Source: Actinomyces viscosus (lineage in GTDB: Bacteria > Actinomycetota > Actinomycetes > Actinomycetales > Actinomycetaceae). Taken from it: DNA of 64,000 nt. Shown one piece after another: positions 57,428-64,000 of the stretch. The notes under the pieces were generated by a model. It was given only the letters and a program-made list of their open reading frames with translations, was not told the origin of the DNA and did not search any database. The position numbers and the translations under genes are program-made. The stretch is taken from the NCBI RefSeq assembly GCF_900637975.1, contig NZ_LR134477.1, positions 1,798,001 through 1,862,000 of the forward strand, in the 5' to 3' direction. Every line of letters begins with the position of its first letter. Position 1 is the first letter of the stretch.

Positions 57428-58815
57428 CAGCGGTCCACGCCTCCCAGGACGGGGTCGATGGAGGCCAGGGTGGGCACGAGGTCGGCGATCATGCCGCCCT
57501 CGCCCATCAGGGCCAGCGACTGCAGGTTGGAGAATGAGGGGTCGCGGAAGTGGACCCGGTAGGGGCGGGTGCCGCCGTCGGAGACGGCGTGGATGCCCAG
57601 GACCCCCTTGGCGTGCTCCACGGTCTGGTAGACCTGGCCGGCCGGGACCCGGAAGCCCTGGGTCACCAGCTTGAAGTGGTGGATGAGGGACTCCATGGAC
57701 GAGCCCATGATCTCGCGCACGTGCTCCAGGGACTGGCCCTGCCCGTCGGTGGCGATGGCCATGCGGGCGGGCCAGGCGATGGTCGGGTCGGCGACCATCG
57801 TGGTGTTGGAGGGGTCCTCGCCGCGGGCGGAGATCTCGTCGAGGCGGTCCAGGCACTGGGAGACGATCTTGAGGGACTCGTAGGACTCGTCCAGCCGGAT
57901 CCGCAGGCGGTTGTAGCAGTCGGAGACCTTGTAGGTGGGCACCCGGAAGTCGTAGGTCTCGTAGCCGCAGTAGGGCTTGGTGCGACGGATGTCCAGGGGG
58001 TAGCCGGCGGCGCGCAGGCACGGGCCGGTCAGCCCCAGGGCGAGCCCGCCGGCCAGGCTGATCTCGCCCACGCCGATGAAGCGGGACTTGAGGATCGGGT
58101 TCTCCAGGAGCAGCAGCTCGAGCTCGTGGATGTCGTGCTTGATGTCGGGCATGACCGAGCGCACGAACTCGGTGAAGCCCTCGGGGATGTCCTGGGCCAG
58201 GCCCCCGGGGCGGACGTAGGCGTGGTTCATGCGCAGCCCGGAGACCATCTCGAAGGCCTTGAGGATGTTCTCGCGGCAGCGGAAGGCGATGGTCATGAGC
58301 GTGGTGCCGCCCATCTCGTTGCCCCCGGTGCCCACGGCCACGACGTGGGAGGCGATGCGGTTGAGCTCCATGAGCAGCACCCGGGTGACGGTGGCCTTCT
58401 CGGGGACGTCGTCGGTGATGCCCAGGAGCTTCTCGACGGCGAGCGCGTAGCCGACCTCCTGGAAGAAGGGGGCCACGTAGTCCATGCGGGTCACGAAGGT
58501 CTCGCCCTGGACCCAGGTGCGGTACTCCATGTTCTTCTCGATGCCGGTGTGCAGGTAGCCGGTACCGACGCGGACCTCGGTGACGACCTCGCCGTCGGCC
58601 TCCAGGACCAGGCGCAGCACGCCGTGGGTGGAGGGGTGGACCGGGCCCATGTTGAGCACGATGCGGTCGTTGCGCAGGCGGTCGGCCTCGTCGCGCTCGG
58701 CGATCTGGGCAACGACGTCGTCCCAGTCCCCGCCGCTGACGGTGAACTGGTCGAGGCCCTCGGACAGGTCGTCGGTGGCGGGGCCGGAGGCGCGGAAGGT
58801 GCGTGCGGTGCTCAT
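57427..58815 (-). CDS. nuoD: NADH-quinone oxidoreductase subunit D
   Basis: A 462-residue 49-kDa-type subunit that builds the quinone pocket with Nuo[24 protein letters not shown] has the quinone-site His, then [53 protein letters not shown] and the C-terminal [25 protein letters not shown]. The ATG at 58815 overlaps the nuoC stop. Confidence 0.97.
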   Translation of the reverse strand: MSTARTFRASGPATDDLSEGLDQFTVSGGDWDDVVAQIAERDEADRLRNDRIVLNMGPVHPSTHGVLRLVLEADGEVVTEVRVGTGYLHTGIEKNMEYRTWVQGETFVTRMDYVAPFFQEVGYALAVEKLLGITDDVPEKATVTRVLLMELNRIASHVVAVGTGGNEMGGTTLMTIAFRCRENILKAFEMVSGLRMNHAYVRPGGLAQDIPEGFTEFVRSVMPDIKHDIHELELLLLENPILKSRFIGVGEISLAGGLALGLTGPCLRAAGYPLDIRRTKPYCGYETYDFRVPTYKVSDCYNRLRIRLDESYESLKIVSQCLDRLDEISARGEDPSNTTMVADPTIAWPARMAIATDGQGQSLEHVREIMGSSMESLIHHFKLVTQGFRVPAGQVYQTVEHAKGVLGIHAVSDGGTRPYRVHFRDPSFSNLQSLALMGEGGMIADLVPTLASIDPVLGGVDR

Positions 58816-59600
58816 CAGCGGTAGGACCTCCGGGTGTCGGCGGGCGGGGTCTGGGCGCCCTTGTACTCGACGGGGATGCCGCCCAGCGGGTAGTCCTTGC
58901 GCTGGGGGTGGCCCACCCAGTCGTCGGGCATGGCGGTGCGGGTCAGGTGGGGGTGTCCGTCGAAGACGATGCCCATGAGGTCCCAGGTCTCGCGCTCGTG
59001 CCAGTCGTTGCCGGGGTAGACCGAGACGATGGAGGGCACGTGCGGGTCCGACTCGGGGCAGGCGACCTCCAGGCGCAGCTGGCGCCCGCCGTGGGTCAGG
59101 CTCATGAGCTCGATGCAGGCGTGCAGCTCGCGGCCGGCCAGCCGGGGGTAGTGGACGCCGCTGACGCCCAGGCACAGCTCGAAGCGCAGGTCCTGGTCGT
59201 CGCGCAGGGGGCGCACGACGTCGAGCAGGTGCTCGCGGGCGACGAACAGGGTGAGCTCGTCGTGCTCGATGACGACCTTCTCGATGGCGGCGGCCGGGTC
59301 GACGCCGGCGTCCTGGAGGTCCTCGATGAGGGCGTCGACGACGCCGTCGAACCAGCTGCCGTAGGGGCGCACGGCGGCCGGCGCGAGGGTGACGACGCTG
59401 CGGTGCTCGCCGTAGCCGGTGGTGTCGCCGGCGTCGGAGGCGCCGAACTGGCCGGTGGGGGCGGCGATGACCTCCAGGCGCAGCTCGGGGCGCACGGGGG
59501 TGCCGGCCACCTCGGGGACGGCGGGGACGGCTGAGACCTCGGGGATCTCGGGCAGGGCGTCCGGGCCGGAGGCGTTCGCCGGGGCGTTCTTCTCACTCAT
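58815..59600 (-). CDS. nuoC: NADH-quinone oxidoreductase subunit C
   Basis: A 261-residue 30-kDa-type subunit. It ends in the diagnostic [43 protein letters not shown] with WHERETWD before it. The first 100 residues are Pro/Val/Ala-rich and variable. The start overlaps the nuoB stop and the stop overlaps nuoD. Confidence 0.96.
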   Translation of the reverse strand: MSEKNAPANASGPDALPEIPEVSAVPAVPEVAGTPVRPELRLEVIAAPTGQFGASDAGDTTGYGEHRSVVTLAPAAVRPYGSWFDGVVDALIEDLQDAGVDPAAAIEKVVIEHDELTLFVAREHLLDVVRPLRDDQDLRFELCLGVSGVHYPRLAGRELHACIELMSLTHGGRQLRLEVACPESDPHVPSIVSVYPGNDWHERETWDLMGIVFDGHPHLTRTAMPDDWVGHPQRKDYPLGGIPVEYKGAQTPPADTRRSYR

Positions 59601-60220
59601 GCGAGCAGGCCCTTCATCTCATGGGTGGGAGTGGCCGACAGGGCGGCGGCCTCGACGGCGCGGGCGATCTCCTCGCGGTGCTTGAACAGCGGCTTCTTCT
59701 CGATCTGACGGGTGAGCTCGAGCATGGCGTTGAGGAGCATCTCGGGGCGGGGCGGGCAGCCGGGCAGGTAGATGTCCACCGGGACGATGTGGTCGCAGCC
59801 CTGGACGACGGCGTAGTTGTTGAAGATCCCGCCCGAGGAGGCGCAGGCCCCCATGGAGATGACCCACTTGGGCTCGGGCATGGAGTCGTAGACGTTGCGC
59901 ACGATCGGGGCCATCTTGTGGGAGACGCGGCCCGAGACGATCATGACGTCGGCGTGGCGCGGGGAGGCGCGGAAGACCTCCCAGCCGAAGCGGGCCATGT
60001 CGAAGCGGGGGGTTCCGGCGGCCATCATCTCGATGGCGCAGCAGGCCAGCCCCATGGTGACGGGCCACATGGAGCGGGCCTGGGCCAGGCCCGCGAGCTT
60101 CTCGACGGTGGTCAGCAGGAAGCCGGGGTTGTCCACCTCGGCGGCAGCGGCCGCGTAGGGGTCGTTGCGCTTGGAGGGGATGGACGCCATGAAGGCGTTG
60201 TGCTTTTTCATGCTCTTCAC
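59597..60220 (-). CDS. nuoB: NADH-quinone oxidoreductase subunit B
   Basis: A 207-residue subunit carrying cluster N2. Ligands are in [18 protein letters not shown] and [39 protein letters not shown] and [10 protein letters not shown] are typical. Several ATG codons occur in the first 11 residues ([13 protein letters not shown]), so the exact start is open. It lies 82 bases after nuoA, the only sizeable gap in the operon. Confidence 0.97.
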   Translation of the reverse strand: MKSMKKHNAFMASIPSKRNDPYAAAAAEVDNPGFLLTTVEKLAGLAQARSMWPVTMGLACCAIEMMAAGTPRFDMARFGWEVFRASPRHADVMIVSGRVSHKMAPIVRNVYDSMPEPKWVISMGACASSGGIFNNYAVVQGCDHIVPVDIYLPGCPPRPEMLLNAMLELTRQIEKKPLFKHREEIARAVEAAALSATPTHEMKGLLA

Positions 60221-60302
60221 TGCTGTGTTCTCCTTGAGATCGTCAGGGCCGCGTGCAGCCCGTGGGTCCCGTTGTTGGTGCCTCGTGCTCGATCCGTGCG
60301 TC

Positions 60303-60662
60303 TCAGTCCCAGTCCAGCCCGCCGCGGCGCCACTCCAGGATGTAGGGCACGGTGATGAGGCCGATGAACAGGACGGCCGCGCCCAGCCCGAAGAACCCCA
60401 GGCGCCCGAAGGCCGTGGCCCAGGGGTAGAGGAAGACCACCTCGACGTCGAAGATGATGAAGGTCATGCCCACCAGGTAGAAGGAGACGGGGAAGCGCCC
60501 GTGCTCGGTGTTGGTGGGGGTGGGGTCGATGCCGCACTCGTAGTTGGCGACCTTGACCCGGTTGCGCCGGGTGGGGCTGACGATGGCGCTCAGGGCCAGG
60601 CCGCCGACGGCGACCACGAGGGCCAGCGCGGCCATGATGAGCAGGGAGGCGTAGGGGTTCAT
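60303..60662 (-). CDS. nuoA: NADH-quinone oxidoreductase subunit A
   Basis: A 119-residue three-helix subunit. [45 protein letters not shown] is the NuoA core, with the quinone-gate Cys and the acidic pair of helix 2. The ATG at 60662 overlaps the stop of the upstream flavoprotein gene (ATGA), so the flavoprotein is the first gene of the nuo transcript. Confidence 0.97.
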   Translation of the reverse strand: MNPYASLLIMAALALVVAVGGLALSAIVSPTRRNRVKVANYECGIDPTPTNTEHGRFPVSFYLVGMTFIIFDVEVVFLYPWATAFGRLGFFGLGAAVLFIGLITVPYILEWRRGGLDWD

Positions 60663-61960
60663 GCTTCCGGCACCATCCTTGTCAGGAGCTGGATGAAGTG
60701 GTCGATTCCGTCGCCGCCGCGCCGCTCCCAGCCGTCGGACAGGAGCTTGGTGACGAGCTTCATGAGGCGTTTGCGCGGCAGCCCGTAACGGGTGCACAGG
60801 CGCATGACCTCGGGGTGCTCGATGAGGGCGACGAAGACGCGGCCGAGCGTGTAGTAGCCGCCCATCTCGGCGCTGAGGGCCTTGGGGTACTGGGCCAGGA
60901 CCTGCTCGCGGCCCGACGTCGTGGAGCGGGCGGCGGCCTGGGCGGCGGCCTGGGCGGCCAGGCGGCCGGACATGAGGGCCTGGGCGATGCCCTCGCCGTT
61001 GAAGGGTGAGACCATGCCGCCGGCGTCTCCCAGCAGCATGAGTCCGTCGGCGTAGTGGGGCTTGCGGTTGAAGGCCATGGGCAGGGCGGCGCTGACCAGG
61101 CCCCCGACCTGGTTCTCCTTGGTGAAGCCCCAGGAGGCCGGGACGTTGTCCATCCAGCGGTTGAACACGGCGCGGTAGTCGATGGCGGTGGCCGAGGCGC
61201 GCGAGGACACCGAGCCGAGGCCGACGTTGACCAGCCCCTCCCCCACGGACCAGATCCACCCGTAGCCGGGCAGGAGGTCGGACTGGCCGGGCTTGCCGTC
61301 CCACAGCTCGAGGCGCGACTCCATCCAGGCGTCCTTGGCGCGTGGGGAGCGGAAGTAGGCGCGCACGGCCACGCCCATGGGGCGGCGCTCGTTCTTGGTG
61401 CGTCCGACGGCGGTGGCCAGGCGGGCCGAGACGCCACCGGCGTCGACGACCAGGGGGGCGGAGAAGGTGGTGGGCCCCTCGATACCGGGGTAGGCGACCC
61501 GGTTGGTGGGGCGGGCCTCGACACCGGTGACCCGGCCGGCGGGTGAGGTGACGGGACCGGTGACGGTCACGCCGGTCAGCAGGCGGGCGCCGGCCGCGGC
61601 AGCGTGCTCGGCCAGGTCCCGGTCGAGCAGGGCTCGCGGGCGGGCCATCCCGTAGGAGGGGAAGGAGGCCTGCTCGGGCCAGGGGAAGTGGAGGAGGTGC
61701 CCGCCCCCGATGACCCGCAGACCGCGGTTGCGCTGCCAGCCGGAGGTGTCCACGCCCATGGAGACGAGCTCGCGCACGGCCGAGGGGGTCAGCCCGTCAC
61801 CGCAGACCTTGTCGCGGCCGAGCTCCTGCTTCTCCAGGAGGATGACGTCGAGGCCGAGAGTGGCCATGTGGTAGGCCGCCGAGGATCCGGCCGGGCCTGC
61901 CCCGACGACGATGACGTCGGCAGTCGTGGAGGCGCTGGACTGGGCAGCTGCCTGAGTCAC
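60659..61960 (-). CDS. Geranylgeranyl reductase family FAD-dependent oxidoreductase
   Basis: A 433-residue flavoprotein. DVIVVGAGPAGSSAAYHMATLGLDVILLEK binds FAD, DKVCGDGLTPSAVREL and LLGDAGGMVSPFNGEGIAQALMSG are the family marks. Relatives saturate isoprenoid chains; mycobacterial MenJ reduces one double bond of the menaquinone tail. Translational overlap with nuoA and the nearby polyprenyl synthase and men genes support a menaquinone-saturating role, by inference. GTG 61960 has GGAGGG nine bases upstream; the frame is open further but that part lacks the fold. Confidence 0.85.
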   Translation of the reverse strand: MTQAAAQSSASTTADVIVVGAGPAGSSAAYHMATLGLDVILLEKQELGRDKVCGDGLTPSAVRELVSMGVDTSGWQRNRGLRVIGGGHLLHFPWPEQASFPSYGMARPRALLDRDLAEHAAAAGARLLTGVTVTGPVTSPAGRVTGVEARPTNRVAYPGIEGPTTFSAPLVVDAGGVSARLATAVGRTKNERRPMGVAVRAYFRSPRAKDAWMESRLELWDGKPGQSDLLPGYGWIWSVGEGLVNVGLGSVSSRASATAIDYRAVFNRWMDNVPASWGFTKENQVGGLVSAALPMAFNRKPHYADGLMLLGDAGGMVSPFNGEGIAQALMSGRLAAQAAAQAAARSTTSGREQVLAQYPKALSAEMGGYYTLGRVFVALIEHPEVMRLCTRYGLPRKRLMKLVTKLLSDGWERRGGDGIDHFIQLLTRMVPEA

Positions 61961-62360
61961 TCGGGCTTCCCTCCTCGGCACTTCTGGTACGGCGGGTGTT
62001 GTCGTAGGCATCACAGTTGGCACCGTAATGCAGGCCCCGCGCTCGGCGGAGCCTGTGCCGACTGTACCCAGGGGGCGGACGCCGCCATGACGAGACCGCC
62101 GACAGAGGTGGCGAACAGAGGTTTTCGTTGCTGTGACGGCAATGTTCAGGAAAGTCCCCACCTCAACGGACGGTTGCGGCGCCCCATAATTACGCTGCAA
62201 GTGAGTGACGAATTTCAACATTGTCGGACGGGACCTGGGTCCTAGCCCGTCCGGGCAGGCGTTCACGGGCCTCGCAGGGGCCTCGCGAGCCCCCTTCCCC
62301 ACGAGCCCTCCACCGAGCCACCTGCACAGCGTCAGACCGGTTTCTCAGCCGGGATTTGCG
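61961..62360. other. Divergent control region of the nuo operon and menG
   Basis: About 400 bases between divergent starts. It holds the 20-base motif shared with 36823-36842 (here 62121-62140) and A/T-richer patches such as CCATAATTACG (near 62185) that may be part of the menG promoter. The plus-strand frame is open from 62205 into menG, but this leader has no homology. No terminator or repeat of note was seen. Confidence 0.5.
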
Positions 62361-63098
62361 ATGATGCTCCCCATGAGCCCTTCCCCCCTTCGAGCCAGCC
62401 TCGCCAAGGACCCGCGTGAGGTCGCCGGGATGTTCGACGCCGTCGCGCGCCGCTACGACCTGTCCAATGACGTGATGAGCCTGTTCCAGGTGCACATGTG
62501 GCGTCAGGTGACCCGTGCCGCCGTCGCCGCGGGGCCGGGGATGCGGGTCCTGGACCTGGCCGCGGGAACCGGCACCTCCTCGGTGGAGTACGCAGCCGAC
62601 GGCGCCGAGGTCGTGGCCTGCGACTTCTCCACCGGCATGGTGGCGGAGGGCAAGCGCCGTCATCCTGAGATCGCCTTCGTGGCCGGGGATGCCACGGCGC
62701 TGCCCTTCGCCGACGAGAGCTTCGACGTCGTCACCATCTCTTACGGGCTGCGCAATGTTCAGGACACGGCGCGGGCACTGTCGGAGATGCACCGGGTGAC
62801 GGTGCCGGGCGGCCGGATCGTCATCGCGGAGTTCTCCACCCCGGTCTCACCTCCCTTCCGACGTCTGTACCGCTTCTACCTGGGCAGCGCACTGCCGACC
62901 GCCGCCCGCGTGGTCTCATCCAACACCGAGGCCTATGACTACCTGGGCGAGTCGATCCTGGCCTGGCCGGACCAGCGGGAGTTGGCCGGCCTCATACACG
63001 AGGCCGGCTGGCGAAGCGTGGGCTACAAGAACCTCTCCGGCGGGATCGTCGCGGTCCACCGGGCCACCCGGCCCGAGCACGCCCGTGGCGAGCAGTGA
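62361..63098 (+). CDS. menG: Demethylmenaquinone methyltransferase
   Basis: A 245-residue class I SAM-dependent methyltransferase of the UbiE/MenG family. [21 protein letters not shown] is the UbiE signature, [12 protein letters not shown] binds [18 protein letters not shown] and [12 protein letters not shown] follow, and [19 protein letters not shown] completes the family pattern. It methylates demethylmenaquinone in the last biosynthetic step. ATG 62361 has GGGA six bases upstream; ATG 62373 is an alternative. It overlaps the next gene by 14 bases. Confidence 0.92.
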   Translation: MMLPMSPSPLRASLAKDPREVAGMFDAVARRYDLSNDVMSLFQVHMWRQVTRAAVAAGPGMRVLDLAAGTGTSSVEYAADGAEVVACDFSTGMVAEGKRRHPEIAFVAGDATALPFADESFDVVTISYGLRNVQDTARALSEMHRVTVPGGRIVIAEFSTPVSPPFRRLYRFYLGSALPTAARVVSSNTEAYDYLGESILAWPDQRELAGLIHEAGWRSVGYKNLSGGIVAVHRATRPEHARGEQ

Positions 63099-64000
63099 GA
63101 ACTGGTCTGAGCAGGGTTTTGGGGCCGACGTCGTGAGGGCCGAGCACTGCCGGGTCGCGTCGCCGCGCCTGTCCTTCCACACCCACGAGCTGCCTGAGGA
63201 CGCGCTGGAGGGGCTGACGCTCATCGACCTGCTGGCGGGCCGTGCGGATGTCAGCTCCTGGGTGCACGAGGGGCGCGGGCTCATCGGCCTGGGCCGTGTC
63301 CTGGTGATCGAGGCCCACGGGGCGGACCGCATCGAGGCGCTGCGGGCCGCGTGGCGGGCCGTCGTCGGCGCGGCCTGGTGGCGTGATGCGCTGGTGCGCC
63401 CCGGAACCGGGCCGGTGGCGCTGGGCGCGATCACCTTCTCCCCCGCCTCCAAGCAGTCCTCGGTCCTGGTTGTTCCCGAGATCCTCGTCGGGCTCGACGA
63501 CTCCGGCGCCTGGCTGACGACCGTGGTGCCGGAGGCTGACGACGGAACCGAGCCGGAGCACCCGGATCCCGAGATGCTCCTGAGGGCGATGGTGGCGCAG
63601 GCGCGCGCAGCGGTTGACCGGGAGCGAGCCGGCGATGCCAGGGACTCCGGTGGCGCTGCCGCTGTCGAGACCGGAGCGCTTAGCGAGGAGCAGTGGTGCC
63701 AGGCTGTCTCCACCACGCAGGAGCGGATGCGCACGGGGCAGGCCCGCAAGGTGGTTCTGGCCCGTGACGTGCTGGTTGGCCCGAGCAGGCTGCTGGCCAC
63801 CGGTACGGTGCTGCGGCGCCTGGCCCGTGACTACCCCTCCACCTGGGTCTTCGCCGTCGACCAGATGGTGGGGGCCAGCCCTGAGCTGCTGCTGCGTCTG
63901 CGGGATCGGCGCCTCATCAGCAGGGTGCTGGCCGGTACTGCCCGCCGGCACGCCGGTGAGGACGCTCTGGCGACGGCGCGCCTGGCGTCCTGGCTGGAGG
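63085..64000 (+). CDS. menF: Isochorismate synthase (MenF/EntC family), cut by window end
   Basis: The frame from GTG 63085 stays open to the window end (305 codons). [14 protein letters not shown] and [37 protein letters not shown] are chorismate-binding enzyme motifs with the isochorismate synthase pattern. It would turn chorismate into isochorismate, the first step to menaquinone. Overlap with menG by 14 bases indicates one operon. The catalytic C-terminal Glu motifs lie outside the window. Confidence 0.86.
   Translation, partial: MASSENWSEQGFGADVVRAEHCRVASPRLSFHTHELPEDALEGLTLIDLLAGRADVSSWVHEGRGLIGLGRVLVIEAHGADRIEALRAAWRAVVGAAWWRDALVRPGTGPVALGAITFSPASKQSSVLVVPEILVGLDDSGAWLTTVVPEADDGTEPEHPDPEMLLRAMVAQARAAVDRERAGDARDSGGAAAVETGALSEEQWCQAVSTTQERMRTGQARKVVLARDVLVGPSRLLATGTVLRRLARDYPSTWVFAVDQMVGASPELLLRLRDRRLISRVLAGTARRHAGEDALATARLASWLE

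Overview
The window looks like chromosome from a high-GC Gram-positive actinobacterium, probably an Actinomyces relative. This rests on the strongly G/C-biased third codon positions, frequent GTG starts, ATGA/GTGA stop-start overlaps, two LytR-CpsA-Psr cell-wall ligases, a GtrA/DUF2304/rhamnosyltransferase envelope block, a tRNA-Tyr/Thr/Met-rpmG cluster, and a complete 14-subunit nuo operon beside menaquinone genes. The genus is an inference; no 16S gene is present.

Region by region: 1-7174 is a cell-envelope sugar region (aminotransferase start, hexapeptide acetyltransferase, two GT2 glycosyltransferases, DUF2304 protein, two LCP ligases, galE). 7377-17890 is housekeeping and signalling (purE, purK, a PIG-V-like mannosyltransferase, GtrA, DedA, an OmpR-type two-component pair, a class III nucleotidyl cyclase, birA, maf, a MarR regulator). 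18396-27660 holds a MaoC-like protein, rpmG with three tRNAs, a YajQ-family protein, a TetR/serine hydrolase pair, a NarL-type two-component pair, a phosphotransferase, a small P-loop kinase, htpX and a GNAT enzyme.

27664-42400 is the accessory zone and the main point of interest. It opens with a deletion scar that fuses a second htpX start, half of an IS1634-type transposase gene and the 3' part of alanine dehydrogenase. Next comes a lower-GC five-gene cluster on the minus strand with the content and order of the Bacillus subtilis epipeptide operon epeXEPAB (yydFGHIJ): a 37-residue candidate precursor (34038-34151), a radical SAM epimerase, an M50-type membrane peptidase, an ABC ATPase and an ABC permease. 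The epimerase gene is split by an IS630-family element inserted at a TA. Removing the element and one TA restores a 314-codon gene whose C-terminus carries the CxxC expected for the auxiliary iron-sulfur cluster. Further along are ferredoxin-NADP reductase, a frameshifted DUF222/HNH gene behind an apparent leaderless promoter with a LexA-like half site, and an OmpA-domain lipoprotein gene split by an IS5-type element with a 3-bp duplication. That gene too is restored in frame when the element is removed.

42572-64000 is a respiratory block. nuoA-N on the minus strand are almost all overlapping or within a few bases of each other. The block is followed by a polyprenyl diphosphate synthase (menaquinone side chain) and preceded by an overlapping geranylgeranyl-reductase-like flavoprotein. 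Divergently transcribed are menG and the start of an isochorismate synthase (menF). Together these encode complex I and parts of the making and saturation of its quinone.
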